Assembly (NCBI GenBank): GCA_905250885.1
Contig: CAJNOQ010000146.1
Span: forward strand, 1 to 64,000
Direction of reading: 5' to 3'
From: Didymodactylos carnosus
Lineage: Eukaryota; Rotifera; Eurotatoria; Philodinida; Philodinidae
DNA length: 64,000 nt
The notes below the pieces were generated by a model that had not been told where the DNA came from, did no database searches, and worked only from the letters and a program-made list of their open reading frames with translations. How positions within the stretch are numbered: the first letter of the stretch is position 1; each line of letters opens with the position of its first letter. Shown in pieces: positions 1 to 9,034 of this stretch. A program made the position numbers and the translations under genes.

Positions 1-377
1 GCACAGTAAACATCGATTGAGAGAAAGAACATAGAAAAAGTCCTTGGATATAGTGCATTTTTTGAGAAAGAAGACTTTTTTAATCTACACAAAATGCCTG
101 AAGAAACTGCGACAGCAAAATTTATATTTAAGAATTTATACTCTCTCACTCACTGGAACTGCTGTGTACTTACTTTGCAAATTAGTCACTTTCGTTCTTT
201 GATTTAGTTCTGCTTTGAGAAACTTAAAAGAGCAGATATAAAAAGTAGTAAAAATAAGTGTCTGATGTAACAGATACTACTTTTTCGTCTCATTTAAAAT
301 GAGAAGAAAAGCTTTGTAACGTCGTCACATATGTGGCTACCATATAAGTCTATGTGTACTATATAAATTCTTGGGTA
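1..377. other. No gene seen
   Basis: This stretch is A/T-rich and holds no convincing open reading frame, RNA gene or repeat that I can recognise. It leads into the palindromic array that starts near 378. Confidence 0.5.
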
Positions 378-660
378 GCTCTATTGCCACCACCAGGAGG
401 TGTCAATTAGAAGTTATTGCCACCACCGGTGGTATCAACTACAGCTATTGCCACCACCAAGCAAAATCAGAGAGTAGGTGGTGTCAACTACGGCTATTGC
501 CGCCACCAGGAGGTGTCAATTAGGAGCTATTGCCACCACCGGTGGTGTCAATTACAGCTACTGCCACCGGTGATTTAGCTTGGTGGTGTCAATAGCCGTA
601 GTTGACACCACCTAGTGATGGCAATAGCTCCTTATGGCACCACCGGTGGTGGCAATAGCC
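378..660. repeat. Palindromic array, GCCACCACC/GGTGGTG motif
   Basis: About eight to ten copies of a short motif, TATTGCCACCACC or its reverse complement GGTGGTGTCAAT, are packed into some 280 bp. Pairs are usually arranged head to head, so each forms an imperfect palindrome such as GCCACCACCGGTGGTGTCAA. The left border reads AGCTCTATTGCCACCACC and the right border is a near inverse (GGTGGTGGCAATAGCC). The whole block therefore has inverted-repeat ends, like a small non-autonomous DNA element. I found no clear target-site duplication. Open frames crossing it are by-products of the repeat. Confidence 0.75.
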
Positions 661-792
661 ATTCCGTAAATTCTTTCGCTTTTCAAAATGTTAGACAAGT
701 ATATATATGCGTTTATATGAAGCATGTTTCTCTTCGTTACAAATTTACATCGGACAAAATACACGTGAAAAATCCATTGACCATTGCTACAG

Positions 793-1110
793 AACGAAAG
801 AACTTCTTGTAGCAATTTTATTCACTGCAAGAAACACATGCTAACGCTTCCATCCTTTAACGCAAGACTGATTCTTTTTACTGCAAGATGTTGTTTATTG
901 CAGTGAAGCTGGTTACTGCAAGAAGTGACAAGAAAAGTGTTCCTGCTTTCTTGCGCAAGAAAGATAATTTCTTGTCACAAGAAAGTTTTCATATATTTTT
1001 CTTGTGCAAGAAAAATACTTTCTTGGGGCAAGAAAGATGCAAGAATGCACAAGAAACGATTCTTGGGCAAGAAATGTCACAAGATCTTGCATTCTTGCTT
1101 AACAAGAACA
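793..1110. repeat. Palindromic array, TTCTTG/CAAGAA motif
   Basis: A second array, unrelated in motif to the one at 378-660. It contains at least five near-perfect palindromes of the form TTTCTTG-N-CAAGAAA (around 946-963, 966-985, 997-1015, 1018-1036 and 1059-1074), plus single half-motifs such as ACTGCAAGA from about 793 onward. Spacers between the arms are 0 to 4 bp. The overlapping open frames are low-complexity by-products with no protein signature. Confidence 0.75.
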
Positions 1111-1127
1111 TCGACTAGGGTACGATA

Positions 1128-1285
1128 TTGAGCTATTCAAGTATACAGATATTGTCATTTTCAGATATTCGAATATTCAGATATAAACACCCACCGATTC
1201 GTGGTTACGCCACTACTGTGGATACTGAGGTATTCATATATTCAAATATACAGGTATTGTGATATAGCGATATTGCGAAATTTAG
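1128..1285. repeat. A/T-rich short-motif array (ATATTC/GATATT)
   Basis: A third motif cluster directly after the CAAGAA array. Variants of GATATTCAGATATT, TATTCAAATATACAG and GATATTG recur about ten times in roughly 150 bp, in both orientations. It is interrupted by a non-repetitive piece around 1187-1228. It may be the end of a larger composite element. The evidence is visual motif recurrence only. Confidence 0.5.
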
Positions 1286-1399
1286 TTCATTAGAGTCTAA
1301 AAGCTTCCATCCCCTTTGCCAAGCTGCACACTGACGGTTTGTCGTCCTGGTTGGCCGTTGCGAGATCCAGTTTGTTAGCATTGTTGAAATCACCTGATG

Positions 1400-1996
1400 T
1401 TAGATGATGTGGAGATCAGGCATCGGACTGAATTGCGATTGAACCACCATGTGAGTGTCGGGAAGAAGAAGGATTTTATCTTCGGTAACGAAATGCGAAT
1501 GAGCTTGTACTGTTCGACCGTTAATGTCTTGGACAGAGAAGAGCATCCGCTCACCTGTATTGCCTAAGTATATGAGCACGGTCAGTGCAGTTGTGCATGA
1601 TGAAAATGCCCACCATGTCACCAGGGTACCGGGTGGGAAATCTACGCTCAAATCTTTGGTTACCCCTCGCCAGATGACCAGCGGTGGGACGCACGATAGT
1701 TTGGCCAGTTTCAGATACTTGAAATAGGGTCGAAGATCCTCGCGATCCGCCGTCTTGAGGGTGTGATTGAGTATCGAATAGAGACTTCGGTGCGGTCCTT
1801 CCCATTCGATCGTGTAGAGCCGAATTGCAGCACTCTCGTTGATCGTCAGTCCGTCAGGTGGCTCTTCTGGGGTTTCGTCGAGTGCCGTTTGAACGTAGAC
1901 CGATAAATCGGGGATGATGTTGGTCAGCGGAGCACATGCTTTCGAAAGTGGCAACAAACGCTCTTCGGCGTATCCTACAATAGGACCAAGGTGCAT
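1400..1996 (-). CDS. Arginine ADP-ribosyltransferase (ART) family protein, possibly degenerate
   Basis: The 198-residue frame matches the ART family (NAD:protein-arginine mono-ADP-ribosyltransferase, ectoART-like), known to transfer ADP-ribose from NAD to arginine on target proteins. Visible landmarks are the N-terminal LGPIVGYAEERLLPL segment, the IWRGVTKDL stretch carrying the NAD-binding arginine, the TWWAFSSCT serine motif in the middle, and the C-terminal ILLLPDT strand that follows the catalytic acidic loop. The domain is close to the usual size. The active-site loop is not canonical, so activity is doubtful. The frame may be a truncated or decayed copy with about one or two breaks. Neighbours are repeat arrays upstream and a hAT-like element downstream. 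Family assignment is firm; function and integrity are not. Confidence 0.65.
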   Translation of the reverse strand: MHLGPIVGYAEERLLPLSKACAPLTNIIPDLSVYVQTALDETPEEPPDGLTINESAAIRLYTIEWEGPHRSLYSILNHTLKTADREDLRPYFKYLKLAKLSCVPPLVIWRGVTKDLSVDFPPGTLVTWWAFSSCTTALTVLIYLGNTGERMLFSVQDINGRTVQAHSHFVTEDKILLLPDTHMVVQSQFSPMPDLHII

Positions 1997-2462
1997 TTTG
2001 ATATCGTTGATGATGTTCGTAGTTGTCAGATTTCATTCTCCAGTAACATCTACTACGACTCGACGATTTCGATTGATGGAGTCGTCAATTGTATTATCAT
2101 TTTTCGCCGCTGTTACTATCGCTTGCCTCTGATCAACTGTTTCTTCTATATTCATGTTTAGATGCAGCCTGTCAAACTTGCGCGGTGAACCACTCTTGAT
2201 CTCGACGTCTTTGCTCGTTACTTGTGGTTGTTACTTGTTATCTCTCCATCGTCAAGTGTAATTGCTGTTTGCTCGTTCCGAACGTCATCATCTGTCACTA
2301 CCACTCATCTTTTCTTTTTATGATCTTTTAACTTCTTTTGTTTTGTCGATGACTATCTATGCTTAAAAAACAAAGAACAATTATTTTTCAGTAGCAACAA
2401 AGATCAGTAGTTAGTGATACCTAAGAATCATAGGCAAATCATCGTAAGGGTGAATTCCAGTG

Positions 2463-2844
2463 TAGAGATGTGCAACCCGACCCATACCTGACTCGACCCC
2501 AAGGTTAGGTATGGGTACGAAGTTGTCGGGTACGAATCGGGTAAGGATACGAAGTTGCCGGGTACGCGTCTGGCACGGGTTCTATTTTTTTTTAATTTAC
2601 CCCAAAACCGGAAGGTTCTAGTGGAAAACCCACAAAATTTTAGTGAAAAAATACTGGAGTTTAGCTAAAATACATGAGGGTTTAAAAAGAATTACTTGAG
2701 AACCTAATGATAATTTGACATCTTCAGCCGGAAAACAAAAGTTTTTAGCCGGAAAACAAAAGTTTTAGCTGGAAAACAAAAAAGAGAAAACTTTTAAGCT
2801 TAAGTCGGATACGGGTACGAAAATGGTACTCGTGCACATCTCTA
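2463..2844. mobile_element. hAT-like non-autonomous element with 8-bp TSD
   Basis: A 382-bp element bounded by exact 8-bp direct repeats TTCCAGTG (2455-2462 and 2845-2852). Its ends are inverted: the left begins TAGAGATGTGCAACCCGACC and the right, reverse-complemented, begins TAGAGATGTGCACGAGTACC. An 8-bp target duplication with TAGAG-type ends is the mark of the hAT superfamily. The interior carries repeated GGGTACGA motifs (near 2513, 2536, 2560, 2812) and repeated GCCGGAAAACAAAAG units (2728-2780). It has no transposase frame, so it would be mobilised in trans. Confidence 0.85.
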
Positions 2845-2852
2845 TTCCAGTG

Positions 2853-4260
2853 CTTCATTCCTACAAATCGTCTTGGTGAGTTTCAAAACTTTATCCTCAT
2901 CTCTTACTATCATTCTCTGCTGATCGCCTTCTATATTCTTCTGTTAGAACTCGACAGCAACATATGTGTAAGTTTCAACCATGAGATTTAGTTTCATAAA
3001 ACTTTAATAAATGATCAAGTCGTAAGTACACACCTGCTCATTTTCAGGCTTGTGGTCATTGACCTGACCATCAAGTGTGATAACGTTGTTACCACCTTTT
3101 TGCTCTTCGATTTCAAAACACTCGATGCGCATGCACTTTGCGATCAATGTGTGTCTGCTTATTCGATGACTTATCAACCGACATGTTCTTTTAATGTGCA
3201 CACACGCATGAGTATTTCTATTATGTCGCTAGACACACGCGCTTTTTGTGCTATAGTTCAGTGTTCTCAACCTTGTGTAACGCTCTCTATGTAGCACAGC
3301 CATTCTTAGCCTTTCGGCTTTCATGAAACAGAAATTACAAAATGGTAGAGTGAGCGCATAATCACATGCATAAAAGTTATTAATTAAAACAATGTGTTTT
3401 CACAGGTGGAAATTCATTTAGGAGTAAAGTTTTGAAAGATCACTTTTTACCACATTTGTGACTATGTATATTTGTGACGTTGGTTTGGCTCCGTGAAGGC
3501 AGTGAAGATAAAAGCCGAGTTTTTCGACTTTCAAAGTTCCAATAAACTGAATTTTTCAATATTAGATTTTGAATCTAACACTTGAAAAATAGTCTCTTTT
3601 GTTCAGTTGTTTTAGCTCTTTTGACTAATATATAGCGAAAACTATAAAGCACTAAACAAAAGCGAACTAATTAGAATACAAAAACATGCGATTTCTGAGC
3701 GGTTTTTAAGAACTTTTTGCGCGTCTTCTAATAAAAAAATTTATAAATCGGTAGGAAAATGTTTCTAAGGCTTCAGTTTCAAAACATAACAAATGGATAA
3801 ACGAACAGTCCATTACGAAACCACAGACCGTTCTGGTAGAATGAATGACGCTCAAAATATGAACCCAGTTTCTACCTTCATCTTTGCAGGTAGGTGAATG
3901 CGCTCTGTTTCACTTTCTTATTCAGAATTTATGTTGAAAAGCTGGTGAAAATAGAAAAAGGTGTTCTGCATTATTTTCCAGCGGAATAAGTTGTAGAGGA
4001 ATAACGAACACACTCTAAGAACGACACCAGGAAGACATCTCACTTTGAAGACAACTGTTTTCTTTATCAGTAGTAGGAGTTACTGTGCCTCAAGAACCAT
4101 CTGAATTACTTTGAATTATCATAGTTAATTCAAAAATATTTTGTGTACGGAAGTTTTATGTTAGAACCATTTGAATAATGGTTCTCGTACATCTCGATGT
4201 GGACTATCAAATATATTCATTTCTAAGCATATCCGTTCGGCTAGTAGAGAGGACGAGTGT
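2853..4260. other. No gene seen
   Basis: A/T-rich sequence with only short open frames (for example 3052-3294, plus) that show no domain, no codon signal and no splice context I trust. I see no RNA gene or clear repeat here. Confidence 0.4.
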
Positions 4261-4327
4261 TTTTAAGTTTAGAACTAGGACTGTAAAAGTTGACGTTGCG
4301 TTGATTTAACGCTAACTGAAAACACAG

Positions 4328-4367
4328 CTAAAACAACGGTAACTGAAAAGACAGTTACCGTTGTTTT
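4328..4367. repeat. Short perfect inverted repeat
   Basis: AAAACAACGGTAACTG is followed six bases later by its exact reverse complement, giving a 16-17 bp perfect stem with a small loop. Related GTTAACG/GGTAAC motifs continue on both sides (about 4295-4405), so this may be the core of another decayed foldback element. No target duplication was found. Confidence 0.55.
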
Positions 4368-4700
4368 AACGGTAACCATCAGTTAGTTAACTTTGTGGTA
4401 ACTATGATTAATTATGACAGAAATATTCAGGCAGCGGCTTAAAATGGCTTCCAAAATCGTTAGTTTTCGACTAAACTGTTGAAACTGTCATAAATGACCT
4501 GATTTTGATTGGCACACACGTGCCAGTCGACTAAACTAATCGAAATTATATAACTTCAAGGTTTAGTAACTGCGGTTGTCATAAAAGAATCCATAAAAAG
4601 CCCATTAAGAAAGAAAAAAAAGAAAGTAAAAACTATTAAACCGTACTTAGTTTCACCTCGATCACCTCGGTTGCGAGAAAAATAGTTAAAACTGTCATAG

Positions 4701-4990
4701 ATGTCGTCTCACATGGGTGGTACACAATCTTTACTGATTAACAATGCAAGTACTATAGAGAATGATGATGACGTTAAGATAAAATCGTCTTTAGCGAAAC
4801 ATGCGATTGAGACCGGACATAAAATCGATTGGGAAAATTTTGGTGTTAAAAATAGTGATAAAAATTCATATTACTTGCTGATCAAAACGTCAGAGCCAAA
4901 CTTAAACAACTCACTCTGTTCCGATGATCATTTTTCCAGAAGGAATACCGAACATTTCTCTATCTACTAATGTAAAAATCTTCTTAAAGT
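4701..4990 (+). mobile_element. Penelope-like element fragment, GIY-YIG endonuclease tail
   Basis: The frame contains SLAKHAIETGHKIDWENF followed by YYLLIKTSEPNLNN, which is the histidine-rich C-terminal half of the GIY-YIG endonuclease domain of Penelope-like retroelements (family pattern H-x-x-x-TGH-x-x-DW). Only this distal part is present: no reverse transcriptase is recognisable upstream, and the frame decays downstream. It is a short, old relic. A second fragment of the same domain lies at about 14160-14530. Confidence 0.6.
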
Positions 4991-5039
4991 TCAATAAGAT
5001 TAATTAGTACTCATCAATTTCCAGAGAGCTCCTATCAAA

Positions 5040-5259
5040 TGTCCCGAATTACCCCATTTGGAGTAATTCGGGACAGTCAGTGTGTCTCGCTGGGATAATT
5101 CGAGACAGTCCAGCAAAAATGGCTGGAACAAAGTAAAACAACTTTTTTCAACAGCAAAGTTTTACCTTTCTAATTAAAAACTACACCATCTGGTAGAGAA
5201 TTTCGAGTTCTATCTGCCTTGTAGACACTCAGCTATTTTGCATGGGGTAATTCGGGACA
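5040..5259. mobile_element. Small inverted-repeat element, TGTCCCGAATTACCCCA ends
   Basis: The 17-bp end TGTCCCGAATTACCCCA at 5040-5056 is matched by its exact reverse complement at 5243-5259. Just inside the left end the same motif also forms a hairpin (5041-5074), and a further variant GGGATAATTCGAGACA lies at about 5091. The 220-bp size and lack of coding potential suggest a MITE. I could not find a target-site duplication. Confidence 0.55.
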
Positions 5260-5333
5260 ATCCGTGCAAATCGTACGGAATAGACAGAAAACAACTTCTG
5301 CTGTCTTTTAGAAATCGAATATATTTTACGAAT

Positions 5334-6234
5334 AGAATTTCTTTTATTACAATTTCTGCGCTTTTTGCTGGTCGATATTTCAACGGAGACTTGCCACTAC
5401 TCGACTACGTTATGGAAAAAAATGATGAATCCTGACTAGAGACCTGCACGGGTTAAGAAAACCTAACCCTAACCCGATCCGACTATGAGAATGCTGGCTC
5501 GAGTCCGACCCAACCCGACAGCATCGGCACCCGGATCCGAGCCGACCCTAGGGTCGGGTTGGGTTGCAGGTCTCTACTGTATGGCTAGGCGAATCTACTA
5601 CTGAAAAAACACTATTGCATCGTACTTGTGTCTTCATGGCTTTTTCACTACACTGCGTGACTAAGACGAAAAAGAGAAAAGAAAACGTACGTTTTTCTTA
5701 GTTTCTTAGGCTTTTTTGATGAAGCTAAGTGTTGATCAAAAACAGGAAAATTTTTGAACGACTTCTGATTGGTCAATCCATCATTTTGTCTAAAAGGTTA
5801 ATCTATTGAAAAATTCCTCAGTACACTTTTTCAATAGATTATCTTAACTTAGATGATGACTACATCCTTTTTCTCATTGGTCAGCCTATATCACCTAATA
5901 ATAGGATAGCAAGTAGAGAGCATTATAGCATGGATATGGGTGTTTAAAACAGAATATTGAAAAAGCAGTATAAAAAGCAGTGAGGGATGTATTGCCATTG
6001 ATAAAAAATGTTCAACCCGAACCCGATCCAACCCTAGGGTCGGATCGGGTTCGGGTCTGGTTGCAGGTCTCTAATCCTGACTACTATTGTTGAGCGAATT
6101 TTGTACGAAGTTCTAGTGGTATGAGAGAAATAAAATGCTGATAGTCTAAGGAAATGACAGTGTTTCATCTGAATTTATGTGTCGAGCATTTTTTTTTCAG
6201 CAAAAAGCGCAGAAATTGTAATAAAAGAAATTCT
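5334..6234. repeat. Perfect 37-bp inverted repeat flanking a nested element
   Basis: Positions 5334-5370 and 6198-6234 are exact reverse complements over 37 bp. Between them lies a complete hAT-like insertion (5437-6073) with its own target duplication. The arms therefore belong to an older foldback or palindromic element, later split by the hAT-like insertion. Removing the insertion would leave arms separated by roughly 250 bp. Confidence 0.7.
5437..6073. mobile_element. Composite hAT-like non-autonomous element with 8-bp TSD
   Basis: Exact 8-bp repeats ATCCTGAC flank the element (5429-5436 and 6074-6081). The left end begins TAGAGACCTGCACGGG and the right end, reverse-complemented, TAGAGACCTGCAACC. 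Inside are many AACCCGACCC/GGGTCGGGTT motifs on both strands, concentrated in two blocks (5437-5576 and about 6015-6073), each ending GTTGCAGGTCTCTA. The first block is by itself a 140-bp unit with inverted ends, so the element has an internal copy of its right terminus. No transposase is encoded. The family signature, 8-bp TSD plus TAGAG ends, is hAT. Confidence 0.8.
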
Positions 6235-8339
6235 ATACTGATACACTACAAACTGTATTGAGATATAATCCCGACTCTGGTCTTTTCACTGGGAAATAGT
6301 TGACCTTAGGTGGGCTGTTTTTAAAAAACGTTTGATGCAACATGAAGAGAATTGTATGAGGTTTATGAAAAGCTGAACTTGTTCGTGATTGTCAATTAAG
6401 GTTCTAATTTAATTTTTCTTTTAATTTTAATGAACGAAAGACCGTTCAAAAACAACCGTTTCATATTCTCTTAGGAAACGATGAAAATACACTTTTTCTA
6501 TCCGGTTTTTACATATATGATAGAGCTCATGGTTCTGAACAATTGTGCCGTTTAGCAGACTATCAAAATCGATTTCTAAAAGCCCGTGACCGCACCCCAG
6601 AGGTGTTCTCATTGGGCTACAAAATTAAAAAATAGATATTCTTACTCAGAATTCAATGTTCTTTCGAATGAGATAGTGGTGGAGAGAAATGTAGAATCAC
6701 AGAGGAAAAATCATAAATATCATAACGTATAAATATTAGGAAAGGAACTACCACCTTGCTATAACTGCTGATGTAGTTACTGAGCCATGACCAGTGACCA
6801 AAAGAAGAAAAGAAGAGAAAATATTCTTTTTTCTCTACGTTGTATGCAAAACTAAGTTATTTCTACGGCAAGATACATTTATCGCTGTTTTTCTTATCAC
6901 TGTAGTTGCAACGCACATTTTTCTTTAAACAGTAAGTTCACTCGTTTTCTACTTGCCATGTGGCGAATAATAACCTCGCTCAGTAGGAAGATTTGATTCG
7001 GAATTCTACACTTTCCCTTCGGATATGTGAAAAATTCTTTCCTTTTGTGTGTTCACGCTGAATATTTTCAAGGACTGCCAAGACCGGCCTTAAAAACAGC
7101 GATACCATCGAGAAAGTTCTGTAGCTATTTTCTTAGCTTTTTGTCTTTAAATTGAGAAAAACTCTCCTTCATCTTGGCAAAAGAAACAGTTCACAGATAT
7201 TCCTACCAGAGATACATTTATTACGCACTAGCTACCTTCTTTTCTTCTTTTCTCATTGAATTGCATCCGCATGCTGGAGCGCAATCGTTATATAAAAATA
7301 AACATTTTAGGAGCAAGATCGGTGACCAAAAGAAAATCCTTTTTACAGCTGTGTGTCTTTACAATCCCAGGAAATTATTTGAATCTTTAGCTTTACCCAT
7401 AACTTCTGAACTTCTGCCCTTTAATAATAACAATACATGTGTGTGGGGGGGGGGAGGGGGGGTACTGCATATGAGACATTGATTTTAAAAAAATGCTTGG
7501 TCGTTATTTGGACAATAGTAATAGAGCATATTTTTAAAAAATCAATTTCCTGGAACATAATTGCTATAGTTGTAAGAAAAAAGATTAATTTACAGAATTC
7601 TCAGTGTCCTAAGTATGCAATGTACCCGTTTGATCATGTTCTAAAAATTTCAATTAGACTATTCCACTTTGAGCTGGAATGTTTCATTTTTGGACGCTTA
7701 TAATTAAAATAAAGCTTATTTCTCCAAACTGACGTTCACTTGCTTTTCCACATCCGAACGCAAGGACACAGCTAAATCAAACTTTTCAGTATTTGTGTAG
7801 AGCAGATGACAGCTGGACAGCTCTATCCAAACATATCTTTAGAAGAAAAGTTCAATGAGGTCTCCAGAACAGAAAAATGTCCGAGTATTTTTATATTTTT
7901 TTTTATATTTCGAAACACTTGCTCAGTGTTGTAGATGAGATACTGCTTCTATAATTCTATATTCTGCATAAGTTCTAACCATCTACAATAACCTAACTAC
8001 ATTTTGAGAAGTTTCACATTTTAGCTCAAGTATGGTGCTGCCCTGCGAAGGTAATTTAGCTATTTTTCTCTAGTGAAGCGTCAGGACGACAATTAGTAAA
8101 AGGATGACCTCCAAAAATCGAATCTGTGCGCGTAGCAAGTACCAGTCCAAGTTTCTAAGGCTTGACCTTTTCTGCAAGTAAAAAGGCAATTGTAAAAGAA
8201 AGTTTATTTTTTTCGAATATGTCCGGTAGAGTGCATTACGGTAGACACTAAGGTAAGAGATTGACTTTCCAGTAAAGACTCAAGTTTTTACTATACTTTG
8301 GTGGAAACCGCAGGTCTGTATCGTTTTTGTAGTGTGTCC
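6235..8339. other. No gene seen; short poly-G tract
   Basis: About 2.1 kb without a gene I can support. A 19-bp purine tract of G broken by a single A lies at 7444-7462. Open frames of 60-100 codons around 7174-7703 have no recognisable domain and cross this tract, so I do not accept them. The frame at 6427-6612 (minus) likewise shows no family signature. Confidence 0.45.
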
Positions 8340-8843
8340 CAGGGCTCGAACCAGGCCAGGCAGCCTCCCTATCTGCCTGGGCCTGCCTGCAACAGACAAG
8401 CCAGGCTACAAATTTTCGGCCTGCACCAGGCTAGGGCAGACCAGGTCTAAACTGAAATAGATTCAGGCCGATCTTTGAAAACACCAGGCGGCCTAACCTA
8501 GTTATTAATGAACGCCGTGCATCACTAAATCCTGACACGGTTGAGGATATCTTGTTAGTTAGGTCAGTTCAGAAAATACTTGAACAAAAACCAAATTTTT
8601 TACTCAGATATATTGTTTAATTATCTGTCACGTTTCTTTTCATCTTATGTTACTATTATCTGTACATTTTTTTTATTAAAAAAATGACCAGACTTCTACA
8701 GACCAGGCCAGGGTAGGCCGAGAACACTGGCAGGCAGACAGCTAGGCCCAGGAAATATATCGATAGGCCCAGGCACATCTAAACATTACAGATCTGACGC
8801 AGGTAGACCAAGCCTCAAAAGTGTCGGTCTGTTTCGAGACCTG
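8340..8843. mobile_element. Probable hAT-like element rich in CCAGGC motifs
   Basis: This is a local G/C-rich island in A/T-rich DNA. The left end CAGGGCTCGAAC and the right end, read in reverse complement CAGGTCTCGAAA, match at 10 of 12 positions. CCAGGC/GCCTGG motifs recur more than a dozen times near both ends (8353-8500 and 8696-8815), with plain A/T sequence between. The design is the same as the two elements with proven 8-bp duplications, but here the flanks do not match convincingly. No coding potential is seen. Confidence 0.5.
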
Positions 8844-9034
8844 ATGTGCGTTATTTAAAAAACGAGAAAGTAGTAGTCGAAAGACAACTGTGAAAGAAAA
8901 ACAGGCTGCCGTCCATTGTGATTGATACTTCTGCTTTTATGTTTCATTTTTAAGAGCAAACTTGTTCTTTACAATGGTTATAATTTCAATTATGTACCTC
9001 TCTAGATTAGCATATCTAACTTTTAATCAAAACA

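Noticed and set aside
378-1110. Regular short repeats that could suggest a CRISPR array
   Set aside because: The repeats are palindromic, in both orientations, unevenly spaced and degenerate, with no unique spacers of constant length; the DNA is nuclear and eukaryotic.
7174-7703. Open frames of 88-102 codons around a poly-G tract
   Set aside because: They run through the homopolymer, show no domain, and have no splice or promoter context.
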